Part shown: positions 26,128 through 35,069 of the stretch, one piece after another
Numbering within the stretch: position 1 is the stretch's first letter
How the letters are laid out: each line of letters begins with the position of its first letter
Source of the DNA: JAJFIE01 sp964344255
GTDB taxonomy: Bacteria > Pseudomonadota > Alphaproteobacteria > Rhodospirillales > Casp-alpha2
Assembly (NCBI GenBank): GCA_964344255.1
Contig: CAYFMQ010000009.1
Span: forward strand, 70,712 to 134,711
Direction of reading: 5' to 3'
DNA: 64,000 bases
Notes under the pieces: generated by a model
What the model saw: only the letters and a program-made list of their open reading frames with translations
Databases searched by the model: none
Told to the model about the DNA's origin: nothing
Made by a program: the position numbers and the translations under genes

Positions 26128-28892
26128 GCGATACGATCAGTTTCACTCTGAACGGCAAGAATGTCGAAGCCTCGGTAGAGGACACCATCTGGCAGGTCGC
26201 CGAGCGTGAGGGCGTGGAAATCCCCCACCTGTGTTATTCACCGGAACCCGGTTACCGGGGTGACGGCAATTGCCGCGCCTGCATGGTTGAGATCGAAGGA
26301 GAGCGCGTGCTGGCTGCTTCTTGCATCCGCAAACCCACGGAAGGCATGGTGGTTAATACGGCCTCCGAGCGGGCCAAGAAATCCCGCGAACTGGTTTTCG
26401 AGCTTCTGGTTTCCGACCAGCCCGAGCGTTCGACCAGCCATGACCCTGATTCCAAATTCTGGAACTGGGCGGACAAGGTCGGTATCGACAATTCCCGTTT
26501 CCCGGCATCCGAAAAACCGCAGGCCGATAACAGCCATGTCGCCATGGCCGTCAACCTGGATGCCTGTATCAACTGCAACCTGTGTGTCAGGGCCTGCCGC
26601 GAGGTTCAGGTCAACGATGTCATCGGCATGGCCTATCGCGGTCATGGCGCGAAGGTCTCCTTCGACTTTGACGACCCTATGGGAACGTCCACATGCGTCG
26701 CCTGCGGCGAATGCGTCCAGGCCTGCCCCACCGGCGCGCTGATGGAAGCAAACCTGCTAGATGACAAGGGAACGCGGACCGTCTATGCGGACCGCACCGT
26801 CGACAGCATCTGTCCGTTCTGCGGTGTCGGCTGCCAGACCCGGGTTCACATCAAGGACGACAAGATCGTCAAGGTCGAAGGCCGTCCCGGTCCGGCGAAC
26901 GAAAACCGGCTCTGCGTCAAGGGCCGTTTCGGCTATGACTACATCGCCCACCCGGGCCGCCTGACCAAACCGCTGATCCGCCGCGACGATGCGCCCAAGC
27001 AATGGGACATGCGTCTGGAGGACGATGAATGGGATAAGATATTCCGCGAAGCCACGTGGGAAGAGGCCCTTGATGCGGCGGCGAATGGCCTGAAGAAAGT
27101 TTACGACCGGGAAGGCCCCAAGGGCATGGCCGGTTTCGGCTCGGCCAAGGGCTCCAACGAGGAAGCCTACCTGTTCCAGAAACTGATTCGTACGGCGTTC
27201 CACACCAATAACGTGGATCACTGTACCCGGCTGTGCCATGCGTCTTCCGTGGCGGCACTCATGGAATGTGTCTCGTCGGGCGCCGTGTCCGCTCCTTTCA
27301 CGGATGCCGAGAAAGCCGAATGCATCATCGCCATCGGCTGCAACCCGGCGCAGAACCACCCCGTCGCCGCGACCTATTTCAAACAGGCCGCCAAACAGGG
27401 CAAGAAGCTCTACATCATGGACCCGCGCGGCCAGCCTATGACGCGCCACGCCACGAACCACCTGCAGTTCAAGCCCGGTTCCGACGTCGCCATGCTGAAC
27501 GCCATGATCCACACCATCGTGGAAGAAGAGCTCTATGACGTACAGTACATCCAGGCCAGCACGGAAGGCTTTGAAACGCTGAAAGAGCGCATCAAGGGTT
27601 ATTCGCCAGAGAAGATGGCCGATATCTGCGGCATTGACGCCGAAACCCTGCGCGAGGTTGCAAGGACCTACGCCAAGGCCGACGCCTCCATCATCTTCTG
27701 GGGCATGGGCGTGTCGCAGCACGTTCACGGCACGGACAACTCCCGCTGCCTGATCACACTGGCGCTGATCACCGGCCAGATCGGCCGTCCCGGCACCGGC
27801 CTGCACCCGCTGCGCGGCCAGAACAACGTGCAAGGCGCATCGGACGCCGGACTGATCCCCATCGTGTACCCTGACTACAAGTCCGTGGAGCACGAGGAAA
27901 CCCGTGAACGCTACGAGTCGTTCTGGGGCACGCACCTGGACCCCAAGCGCGGCCTGACCGTGGTCGAGATCATCGATTCCATTCACGCCGGCGGCGTAAA
28001 GGCAATGTACATCGAAGGTGAAAACCCGGCCATGTCGGACCCGGATCAAAGCCATGCCCGCCAGGCGCTTGCCATGCTGGATCATCTGGTGGTGCAGGAT
28101 ATCTTCCTCACCGAAACCGCCTGGCATGCGGATGTTGTGCTGCCGGCTTCGGCTCACGCGGAAAAGGTCGGCACGTTCTCCAACACCAACCGCCAGGTCC
28201 AGATGGCGCGCCAGTGCGTGCCCATGCCGGGCGACGCCCGCCATGACTTATGGATCATTGCCGAACTCGCGAAGCGTCTGGGGCTGGACTGGAAGTACGA
28301 AGGTCCGGCGGACGTATTTGCCGAAATGAAACTGGTGATGAACTCTCTCGACAACATCACCTGGGATCGGTTGGAAAACGAGAACGTCGTGACCTATCCC
28401 TGCAACGACCGCCAGAGCGCCGGTAACCCGGTGATCTTCACCAACGGTTTCCCGACACCGAGCGGCCGGGCCAGGATCGTGCCGGCGGACATCATCCCAC
28501 CCGATGAAATTCCGGATGACGAATACCCCTTGGTGCTGACTACCGGGCGCATGCTGGAGCACTGGCACACGGGTTCCATGACCCGCCGTGCGAGCGTGCT
28601 CGACGCCATCGAGCCGGAGGCCGTCGTTTCCGTGAATCGCTCGGACATGCTGCGCCTGGGGCTCGAGGCCGGCGACACGGTGGATATCCACACGCGGCGC
28701 GGCACCATCACCTTGACGGTCAGGCAGAACCCGAACCAGCCCGAAGGCCTGATCTTCATTCCGTTCTGCTTCGCCGAAGCGCCGGCGAACGTTCTGACCA
28801 ACCCTCAGCTCGATCCCTTCGGTAAGATCCCCGAGTTCAAGTTCTGCGCCGCACGGGTCGAAAAGGTAGAAGCGGTCAAGGCCGCTGAATAA
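26124..28892 (+). CDS. fdsA: NAD-dependent formate dehydrogenase, molybdopterin alpha subunit
   Basis: 922 aa. Order: N-terminal [2Fe-2S] domain (CYSPEPGYRGDGNCRAC region), His/Cys motif, two [4Fe-4S] motifs (CINCNLCVRAC and CVACGECVQACP), the proximal cluster CPFCGVGC, then the bis-MGD domains. The metal ligand site reads CTRLCHASS, so Cys rather than selenocysteine binds molybdenum or tungsten; the following His is the catalytic neighbour. It oxidises formate to CO2. The start at ATG 26124 is set by GGAGGAAGTGC and by the ATGA overlap. No FdsC/FdhD chaperone or FdsD gene lies nearby. Confidence 0.95.
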   Translation: MSDTISFTLNGKNVEASVEDTIWQVAEREGVEIPHLCYSPEPGYRGDGNCRACMVEIEGERVLAASCIRKPTEGMVVNTASERAKKSRELVFELLVSDQPERSTSHDPDSKFWNWADKVGIDNSRFPASEKPQADNSHVAMAVNLDACINCNLCVRACREVQVNDVIGMAYRGHGAKVSFDFDDPMGTSTCVACGECVQACPTGALMEANLLDDKGTRTVYADRTVDSICPFCGVGCQTRVHIKDDKIVKVEGRPGPANENRLCVKGRFGYDYIAHPGRLTKPLIRRDDAPKQWDMRLEDDEWDKIFREATWEEALDAAANGLKKVYDREGPKGMAGFGSAKGSNEEAYLFQKLIRTAFHTNNVDHCTRLCHASSVAALMECVSSGAVSAPFTDAEKAECIIAIGCNPAQNHPVAATYFKQAAKQGKKLYIMDPRGQPMTRHATNHLQFKPGSDVAMLNAMIHTIVEEELYDVQYIQASTEGFETLKERIKGYSPEKMADICGIDAETLREVARTYAKADASIIFWGMGVSQHVHGTDNSRCLITLALITGQIGRPGTGLHPLRGQNNVQGASDAGLIPIVYPDYKSVEHEETRERYESFWGTHLDPKRGLTVVEIIDSIHAGGVKAMYIEGENPAMSDPDQSHARQALAMLDHLVVQDIFLTETAWHADVVLPASAHAEKVGTFSNTNRQVQMARQCVPMPGDARHDLWIIAELAKRLGLDWKYEGPADVFAEMKLVMNSLDNITWDRLENENVVTYPCNDRQSAGNPVIFTNGFPTPSGRARIVPADIIPPDEIPDDEYPLVLTTGRMLEHWHTGSMTRRASVLDAIEPEAVVSVNRSDMLRLGLEAGDTVDIHTRRGTITLTVRQNPNQPEGLIFIPFCFAEAPANVLTNPQLDPFGKIPEFKFCAARVEKVEAVKAAE

Positions 28893-28920
28893 TCAACAGC
28901 TACACAGCGTCAAAACAAAC

Positions 28921-28956
28921 AGCCCGCAGGTTGAAATATCTGCGGGCTTTCTTTTT
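28921..28956 (+). terminator. rho-independent terminator after fdsA
   Basis: AGCCCGCAG and CTGCGGGCT form a 9-bp stem around a ten-base loop, followed by a T-rich run (TTCTTTTT). It ends the fdsGB-fdsA transcript. Confidence 0.85.
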
Positions 28957-29030
28957 GCCGATACGTTGGATTGTCTGCATCATATGACTATATCAGTCAC
29001 AGGGAGCGCGCCATTCAAAGGAGGTCAGCC

Positions 29031-29399
29031 ATGCTTGAGCTTATCCCCATGCACGCAGGCCATGTGATCGGCATCCGTGTCGACGGCAAGATCGAGAAAG
29101 ACGATATCCTTAAAGTCATCGAAGCCGCCAAGGCGATCATGGCCGGGCACGACAAAATCCACATCTACGTGGAAGCGGTGAACTTCGACGGTATTTCCTT
29201 CGAGGCCCTGTGGGAAGACATGACGTTCGCTTTTCCCAACCTCAGCCATTTCACCCGCAAGGCAGTGGTCTCGGATACCGAATGGATGGACGTGATGAGC
29301 ACCATCGGCAACAAGCTGTTTCCCGGCATCGAGGTCCGTCACTTTTCGCCGGAAGAAAAGGACGCCGCCAAACAATGGGCGGAAGAAGCCCCGGAATAG
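29031..29399 (+). CDS. SpoIIAA/STAS-like small protein
   Basis: 122 aa starting at ATG 29031, set by AAAGGAGG 7 bases upstream (an extended frame begins 60 bases earlier). The alternating strand-helix pattern, with VIGIRVDGKIEKDDILKVIE, IHIYVEAVNFDG and SHFTRKAVVSD, fits the SpoIIAA-like (STAS superfamily) family found in many proteobacteria. Function of this family is not established; lipid or anti-sigma-like binding has been suggested for the fold. It follows the fds terminator, so it is transcribed separately. Confidence 0.75.
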   Translation: MLELIPMHAGHVIGIRVDGKIEKDDILKVIEAAKAIMAGHDKIHIYVEAVNFDGISFEALWEDMTFAFPNLSHFTRKAVVSDTEWMDVMSTIGNKLFPGIEVRHFSPEEKDAAKQWAEEAPE

Positions 29400-29417
29400 T
29401 TCGTGGAATAAGTCCCG

Positions 29418-30734
29418 TTACTTCTCCAGCGCCGCCTGCAGACTCGCGTCAATAGCGTCGGCAAAGCGCCCGACATCGCCGCTGTTGATACAGAGCGGCG
29501 GCACGATCCGGAGCACGTTGCGATAGGCGCCCGACTTGCTCATGACCAGGCCGTTCTCCCGGGACTGCTCGAACACTTCCGCCGTGAACTCGGTCGCCGG
29601 TTCCTTGGAGGCTCTGTCCTTGACCATTTCCATGGCGACCATCAGGCCCCTTGACCGGACATCGCCGATGATCTCGTAACGTTGGTAAAGGCTTTTTAGG
29701 ACTTCCCTGAACTCCTTACCCACCTCCAGGGCGTTTTGCTGCAGGCCTTCGTCCCGCATGACTTTCAGCACGGCACGGCCGGCGGCGCAGGCCATGGGAT
29801 TAGCGCCAAAGGTGTTGAAGTAGAACTTGTCCGCCATGGCTTCCGCCACCTCTCGTTTCGCCACCACGGCGCCAAGCGGAATGCCGTTGCCGATCCCCTT
29901 GGCCATGATCACGATATCAGGCACGGCGCCGGAAGCCTCGAAGCCCCAGAACTGTTCCCCCGTCCGGCCCACGCCCGATTGCACTTCATCGATCACGCAG
30001 ACGCCGCCCGCCGCGCGCACGCGCTCGAATGCTCCCTTGATGTAGCCGTCCAGCATGGGAACGATACCGCCATACCCCTGGACGGGCTCGATGATCATGC
30101 CGGCCAGCTTGCCCGATGTTGAGGTCTTCAGCGCGCGATCCAACTCGTCCAGATAGGGATCGACATTGTCGCCGTGAATGCCCCGGTAGGCGTCGGGGTT
30201 GGGCAAATGATGGATACCCGTCAGCAAGGGTACGTTATGACGGAACCCGGCGATGCCGGTCATGGACTGCGCGCCGAAAGTTGCGCCGTGATAGCCGTTC
30301 TGGAGCGCGAGAAAATCGATGTTGCCCGTATAGCTCCTGGCCATGAGCAGGGCCAGGTCGGCAGCCTCCGCCCCGCTGGAGGTCAGATGCACGACCCAGT
30401 CATGACCGTCAGGCATGGTGGCCGCCAGTTCCTCGGCATAATGGGCCGGCACGGGGTGGTAGAACATGGTCGTACAGTGGAGCATATCGTCCATCTGTTC
30501 ACGGATGGCGCGATTCACCTCCGGATGGGCGTGACCGACGCTGATGGAAAGGTTCATGCCCAGAAGGTCCAGATATTCCTTCCCCGTCTCGTCCCAAAGG
30601 TACTGACGGCTCCCTTTGCGGAAAATCAGCGGTTTCTGATAGGGCACGAAAGCCCGTTGTGACGCGGCGTAATAATTCTGACGCCGCTCGACGATTGCCT
30701 CCGTTGACCAATCCGTCCGGATCTCGTCACTCAT
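29418..30734 (-). CDS. class III PLP-dependent aminotransferase
   Basis: 438 aa. Class III signatures: SSGAEAADLAL near residue 118 (phosphate binding), VIDEVQSGVGRTG near 240 and the PLP-lysine region IMAKGIGNGIPLGAVV near 270. Resembles AGXT2-like alanine-glyoxylate or other omega-aminotransferases; donor and acceptor cannot be fixed. A glyoxylate role would fit the oxalate context but is speculative. It is 39 bases downstream of the TPR protein gene on the same strand. Confidence 0.85.
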   Translation of the reverse strand: MSDEIRTDWSTEAIVERRQNYYAASQRAFVPYQKPLIFRKGSRQYLWDETGKEYLDLLGMNLSISVGHAHPEVNRAIREQMDDMLHCTTMFYHPVPAHYAEELAATMPDGHDWVVHLTSSGAEAADLALLMARSYTGNIDFLALQNGYHGATFGAQSMTGIAGFRHNVPLLTGIHHLPNPDAYRGIHGDNVDPYLDELDRALKTSTSGKLAGMIIEPVQGYGGIVPMLDGYIKGAFERVRAAGGVCVIDEVQSGVGRTGEQFWGFEASGAVPDIVIMAKGIGNGIPLGAVVAKREVAEAMADKFYFNTFGANPMACAAGRAVLKVMRDEGLQQNALEVGKEFREVLKSLYQRYEIIGDVRSRGLMVAMEMVKDRASKEPATEFTAEVFEQSRENGLVMSKSGAYRNVLRIVPPLCINSGDVGRFADAIDASLQAALEK

Positions 30735-30773
30735 GTCGTTTCCCCCCTGAATAGTGCTGAGTGTTCATTTTAA

Positions 30774-32102
30774 CTACTGCATGGTTCCGGCGCGCTCGGA
30801 AAACCTCTGCGCCAGTGGCCCATAGGGCTTCCTGCCCAAGCGCTCGTTCGCCAGCGACCTGGCGCGATGATGCAGCCCGCCGAGCAGGGCCGCCGACAGC
30901 ATGGTCTGGTCGATGATATCCCGCTGGGCGTTGCTGCCGCCGAAACGGATCAGGACGGGGCGGACCTCCTCCAGTTGATCGAGGGCCTCTTCATAATGAT
31001 CCTTTGCATAGGCCGTAACCGCCCTGACCAGCGGCAAGCCCACTTCCCCGGCGATGTCCCCCAGCGTGTGATCCTGTCCCGACTGCTTGATGGCCGACGC
31101 CTCCAGCTTCGCCAGATCCTGCATCCAATTGAGCGCCGCGAACGCCAGGGCCGCGTGAAGATCGTTGAAGCCGTAGTATCCGCCTTCGCCCAGTTCGATC
31201 AGCTGCCGCCAGCGCTCGCCGACGGCCTGCCACCTGGCACCGGCATCCACGCCCTGAACCTTGAGGCGCCACAACAGCGCCGTGGCGTCGGTCATTGGTT
31301 CCGGATCGGCATCCTCCGAAGGGGCAATATGCGCATCGTAAATTTCAAAGATACGCTCGTACTCCTCAACCTCCATCAGATAGAGACAGAGATGCCACCA
31401 ATTGTGAACGCTTAAGCCTTCTGCCTGGGCCCATTCCGTCTCGTGACCCTCGTACCAGGCGATGCCTTCCTTGTGCCGCCCCTGCATTTCCATGACATGG
31501 CCGACGGCATGGTGCGCCCAGGCATCCCGGGGATCAAAGGCGCATGCTTCCCGTCCAACGCTTTCCGCATGCTCGAAGAGGTTGGATTCCTCCAAGCCGA
31601 ACGCATACATGCCGAGCACGTGTGAGTAGTTCGGAACGGAACTGTCCCATTGGGGCAGGATACGCTCCAGCCTGCCGCGCAGGTTGAGGGCGTCGCCCAG
31701 CAGGAAATCAAGCTGGTGGCCGAGATGCAGGGCCAGGGTATCGCGGGGGTAATCCGCAAGAATCGCCTCCACACCGTGCTGTGCGCCCCGCCAGTCGCCT
31801 GAACAGCGTTTACGGATGACGGACATCAGGCCTTGTTCCCGCTCGGTCAATGAAACACCCGTATCCTCGGCATGGGCAAGCGAACGTTCCATTTCAGGGA
31901 TGTGGCGGCTGGCCGAGCCACTGGCGAAACAAACAGCGCGAAAAATGTGGCCCAGCGCAAAATCAGGATGATCGAGCAGGGCGTCATCGATAATGCTGAT
32001 CGCATCATCCGCAAAGCGGTGAAGCTCCGTCAGGGCAAAGTCATACTTGGCCATTATGATCGGATCGTCACAGGAAACCGGAACGCCGCGCGAGTCCTTC
32101 AT
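30774..32102 (-). CDS. tetratricopeptide repeat protein, TTC38 family
   Basis: 442 aa with helical TPR-like repeats. Family landmarks of TTC38-like proteins are a HHAVGHVMEMQGRHKEGIAWYE segment around residue 190 and VHNWWHLCLYLMEVEEYERI around 225. This family occurs in animals and many proteobacteria; the molecular role is unknown. Probably co-transcribed with the class III aminotransferase. It diverges from the phosphotransferase-like gene. Confidence 0.8.
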   Translation of the reverse strand: MKDSRGVPVSCDDPIIMAKYDFALTELHRFADDAISIIDDALLDHPDFALGHIFRAVCFASGSASRHIPEMERSLAHAEDTGVSLTEREQGLMSVIRKRCSGDWRGAQHGVEAILADYPRDTLALHLGHQLDFLLGDALNLRGRLERILPQWDSSVPNYSHVLGMYAFGLEESNLFEHAESVGREACAFDPRDAWAHHAVGHVMEMQGRHKEGIAWYEGHETEWAQAEGLSVHNWWHLCLYLMEVEEYERIFEIYDAHIAPSEDADPEPMTDATALLWRLKVQGVDAGARWQAVGERWRQLIELGEGGYYGFNDLHAALAFAALNWMQDLAKLEASAIKQSGQDHTLGDIAGEVGLPLVRAVTAYAKDHYEEALDQLEEVRPVLIRFGGSNAQRDIIDQTMLSAALLGGLHHRARSLANERLGRKPYGPLAQRFSERAGTMQ

Positions 32103-32148
32103 GGGATTATCCTTTGGCAGTTAACTCTAGTCGTACCATAATGACGTC

Positions 32149-33069
32149 ATGGATATTTTGCTGACAAGGGCGCAAGACCAAATTAGCGAAGATTTTCCAG
32201 AACTGGAAATCGAAGTCTTGACCCTTATCGGCCGCGGACCGGTGTTTACCGTTCTGAAAGGGAGAATGAAAAACGACCGCCCGGTCGGTATTCGCATCGC
32301 CCCGGAGCACTGGCTAGAAGCCGATGCCCATATGGGCGGCAGGGATCCTGTCCATGAAAATGACTTGCTGATCCAGGAATGCCTGTTCTCGACCCACTGC
32401 CGGGTTCATGGAATACCCGCACCTGAAATCATCGGGCAGTCCCACGCGGATACCCATCAGGATGGCCTGGACCTGTTTGTTTATGAATGGCTGGAAGACG
32501 ATGGCCTGCCACCCGCCCCTTATCATATGGGTGAAGTCCTGCACCGGATCCACGCCATGAACCCGCCCGCGTTCATTCCCGAAGCCATGCGCAAAGGATC
32601 GCTGGAGAAGATCCTGACCCATCGTATCCTCGATACGGCTGGAATCATCACACGCATGACCAACCGCCCCTTTCTGCTGCCCGATAGCGAAACCCTGCAA
32701 GCGCACCTGTCCTGGCCCGACAAGCGGACGTCCCTGCTTCATATGGATTTCCGGCCGGAAAACCTTCATGCCAGTGAAGGCAGGATCAACGGCGTCATGG
32801 GATGGTGTGAAGCATTGATCGGCCCGCCAACGCTGGAGCTGGTGCAGCTTGACGAATTGGACATCCTCGATGATTCATTTCTCGGCGGCTACGCCAACTA
32901 TCAAATGTTCAAGGCGCCGAAACCCGTTGAAACGGCATTCCGTCTTGTTGCGGCGACGCGCAATGCCGAAAAACTGCTTCTCGACGATCCGGGCTCGGGA
33001 GAAACATTGAAAGCCCTGAACCGTGTCGCATACCTGTTTGAAAGCTTTGCAACCCTGTCTGGACATTGA
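32149..33069 (+). CDS. aminoglycoside phosphotransferase (APH)-fold protein, possibly inactive
   Basis: 306 aa. The catalytic-loop motif is present as HMDFRPEN (His198, Asp200, Asn205). The following metal-binding position, usually an Asp in an IDW motif, is Gly218-Trp219 in VMGWCEALIGPP, so a key Mg-binding residue is missing. It resembles choline/homoserine kinase-like members of the APH superfamily. It may bind a substrate without phosphorylating it, or use another acidic residue. It stands alone, divergent from the TTC38-like gene. Confidence 0.7.
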   Translation: MDILLTRAQDQISEDFPELEIEVLTLIGRGPVFTVLKGRMKNDRPVGIRIAPEHWLEADAHMGGRDPVHENDLLIQECLFSTHCRVHGIPAPEIIGQSHADTHQDGLDLFVYEWLEDDGLPPAPYHMGEVLHRIHAMNPPAFIPEAMRKGSLEKILTHRILDTAGIITRMTNRPFLLPDSETLQAHLSWPDKRTSLLHMDFRPENLHASEGRINGVMGWCEALIGPPTLELVQLDELDILDDSFLGGYANYQMFKAPKPVETAFRLVAATRNAEKLLLDDPGSGETLKALNRVAYLFESFATLSGH

Positions 33070-33103
33070 GCAATAGGCCATTGAAGCAGCGAGTCACAAG
33101 AAA

Positions 33104-34933
33104 TCAGTCGAAACCGTGCATGCCCACTTCGATGGCGCCCCTGACGGCATTGCTCATGTAGACCCGAGATGCTTTTGCCAGATCGTCCAGGGTCAGGGCA
33201 CGCTCCCGGGCATTCCATTCCCCGATCAGTTTCTTGCGCATGACCCCCGGCAGGACGCCGGACGACAGGGGCGGCGTCAACATTTGCCCGTCTAATTCGA
33301 TGAATATATTGCTGATGCCGCCCTCGCAAATCTCATCCCGCTCGTTCAGGAACAAGACGTCAAAGCCACCGGGAACGTCATACAGTCGTTTTCGTTCCTC
33401 GTCATAAACGTCCCTGAGTGTGGATTTGTAGCGCCGTAAGGGATCCTTGGAATTCAGTCTGCGCCTGGCCGGAATGATCACCGGGTTTTCCGGCAAGGTT
33501 ATCAGGGGTGTAACCGTTATGCTGACCTCGCCATCGTGATCAAGTTGCAGGCGCAGGCGATGCTCGCCCATCATATCGGAAACCTCGGACACCAACGACC
33601 TGCGGATTGATTGTTCATCAACCTCGATCCCCAATGCGCCGGCGCTGGCAAGCAGCCTTTCCATATGGCTTTCCAGTAACGGGATATCGCCGTCTACGCT
33701 TCGCATGGTTTCAATCAGGCCTGCGGGCGGTGAGTAGTTTTCAAGATCAGCACCCAACGCCCTGACAAGAAAGCTGGCTTTCAGCAGGCATTCATCATAC
33801 TCGTCATCCTGAACCGAATCGGCAACGATGCCACTGCCGATCCCAAGCGTTGCGGTATTATCCCTGTCGAAACAAACGGTACGAATGGGAACCGAAAACC
33901 GCATATCCCGATCCGGGGTGATATACCCGATCGCGCCGGTGTAAAGGCCCCGGGGATATTTTTCCAGATCAGCAATGATTTCCATGGCGCGGATTTTCGG
34001 CGCCCCGGTAACCGAGCCACAGGGAAAAACATTCCTGAAAATGTCGAGAACCGTCACATCAGGCCTGATCACGGCTTCGATGGTTGACGTCATCTGATGC
34101 AGGGTTTCATAGGTTTCTACGCTGAAGGCGTCTCGAACCGAAACGCTGCCGATCTCGGTCAGACGCCCCAGATCATTTCTGATCAAATCGACGATCATCA
34201 GGTTTTCCGCCCGGTTTTTCTCGTCCGTTCGCAGGAACTCGATCCTGTCCCTGTCGTCTTCGGGCGTCTCACCCCGTCGCATGGTTCCCTTCATGGGCCG
34301 GGCTTCCAGCTTTTCGCCGGTTTTGCTGAAAAACAGCTCAGGCGAAAAAGAGGCGCACTTGATATCCGGTAAATCCAGGACCGCCCCAAACGGGACTTTC
34401 TGGAAGGGGCTGACCTGCCGGTAAAAATCCCAGATGTCGCCTTGGAGGGAAAACTGAAGCGGAAACGTGTAATTGGCCTGATAGATATCGCCTGCAAATA
34501 TCAGGTTTTTGATCGCCGTTACATTGGCGTCATAAACGGGTAAATCTTCCAGAACATTGATACGGTCATCGGCGCTACGGCAGGGTTTGTTTTGGAGAAG
34601 AAGGTCCTCCAAGTCGCCGGCGTCAAGACGTCTTGCGTTCCTGAAAACGCCAAGTTGAAACAGCGGTCCATCCGGAAGGCGGCGCCTTTCCTGCAAGCAC
34701 GGTTCCAGATCATAACCCAGTTCGTAACAGAACCCGCCGGCAACATAGCAGCCGCTGTCGAGAGCCTTTTCGATATCGCAAAACGCCCGTTCTATATCCT
34801 CCGGCCCCCGGCATGTAATGATTTTCTCGGCATCCGAGAACAGGAACGAAGCCGTTCCGGGGGCATCATCGTCCCCGAACGAATCATGCAATAAGACGGT
34901 ACCAGCCGGTGCAGGAGTGGAGCTTTCATTCAT
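33104..34933 (-). CDS. pabBC: aminodeoxychorismate synthase component I fused to aminodeoxychorismate lyase (PabB-PabC)
   Basis: 609 aa from ATG 34933 (a GTG 18 bases up is also possible). N-terminal 370 residues are PabB-like chorismate-binding domain: FSPELFFSKTGEKLEARPMKGT, then VDLIRNDLGR and VFPCGSVTGAPKIRAMEII. The C-terminal 235 residues are a class IV PLP lyase (PabC-like): the Lys in LRRYKSTLRDVYDEE and LNERDEICEGGISNIF. Together they convert chorismate to p-aminobenzoate for folate. Such fusions are common in bacteria. The partner PabA glutaminase is not in the window. Folate supply fits the C1-rich neighbourhood. Confidence 0.92.
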   Translation of the reverse strand: MNESSTPAPAGTVLLHDSFGDDDAPGTASFLFSDAEKIITCRGPEDIERAFCDIEKALDSGCYVAGGFCYELGYDLEPCLQERRRLPDGPLFQLGVFRNARRLDAGDLEDLLLQNKPCRSADDRINVLEDLPVYDANVTAIKNLIFAGDIYQANYTFPLQFSLQGDIWDFYRQVSPFQKVPFGAVLDLPDIKCASFSPELFFSKTGEKLEARPMKGTMRRGETPEDDRDRIEFLRTDEKNRAENLMIVDLIRNDLGRLTEIGSVSVRDAFSVETYETLHQMTSTIEAVIRPDVTVLDIFRNVFPCGSVTGAPKIRAMEIIADLEKYPRGLYTGAIGYITPDRDMRFSVPIRTVCFDRDNTATLGIGSGIVADSVQDDEYDECLLKASFLVRALGADLENYSPPAGLIETMRSVDGDIPLLESHMERLLASAGALGIEVDEQSIRRSLVSEVSDMMGEHRLRLQLDHDGEVSITVTPLITLPENPVIIPARRRLNSKDPLRRYKSTLRDVYDEERKRLYDVPGGFDVLFLNERDEICEGGISNIFIELDGQMLTPPLSSGVLPGVMRKKLIGEWNARERALTLDDLAKASRVYMSNAVRGAIEVGMHGFD

Positions 34934-34954
34934 GGCCCTTTGTATCCTCACTTA

Positions 34955-34968
34955 GGACCAGTTGGTCC
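34955..34968. promoter_or_regulatory. inverted repeat at the pabBC start
   Basis: GGACCA and TGGTCC with two bases between them lie about 22-35 bases upstream of the pabBC ATG. It could be a small hairpin or an operator. No regulator is suggested by it. Confidence 0.25.
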
Positions 34969-35069
34969 AGCGAAAACACGGTATTTTGAAAATTTTAACC
35001 TGCCACATGGTTGTATGACACAGGCAATTGTCAACTGACAACCAGGCGAAACTCCTCTAGTACAAGAGA

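Noticed and set aside
26757..28244. 495-codon open frame antisense to fdsA
   Set aside because: Lies entirely opposite a clearly conserved formate dehydrogenase gene; the long frame is a result of codon bias in GC-rich DNA and the product is His/Val-rich without family features.
26124..28892. Selenocysteine in the formate dehydrogenase alpha subunit
   Set aside because: The metal ligand codon is TGC (Cys) in CTRLCHASS, not an in-frame TGA.
32142..32149. TGACGTCA palindrome near the APH-like gene start
   Set aside because: It overlaps the start-codon region itself, occurs once, and has no known bacterial regulator suggested by context; probably chance.
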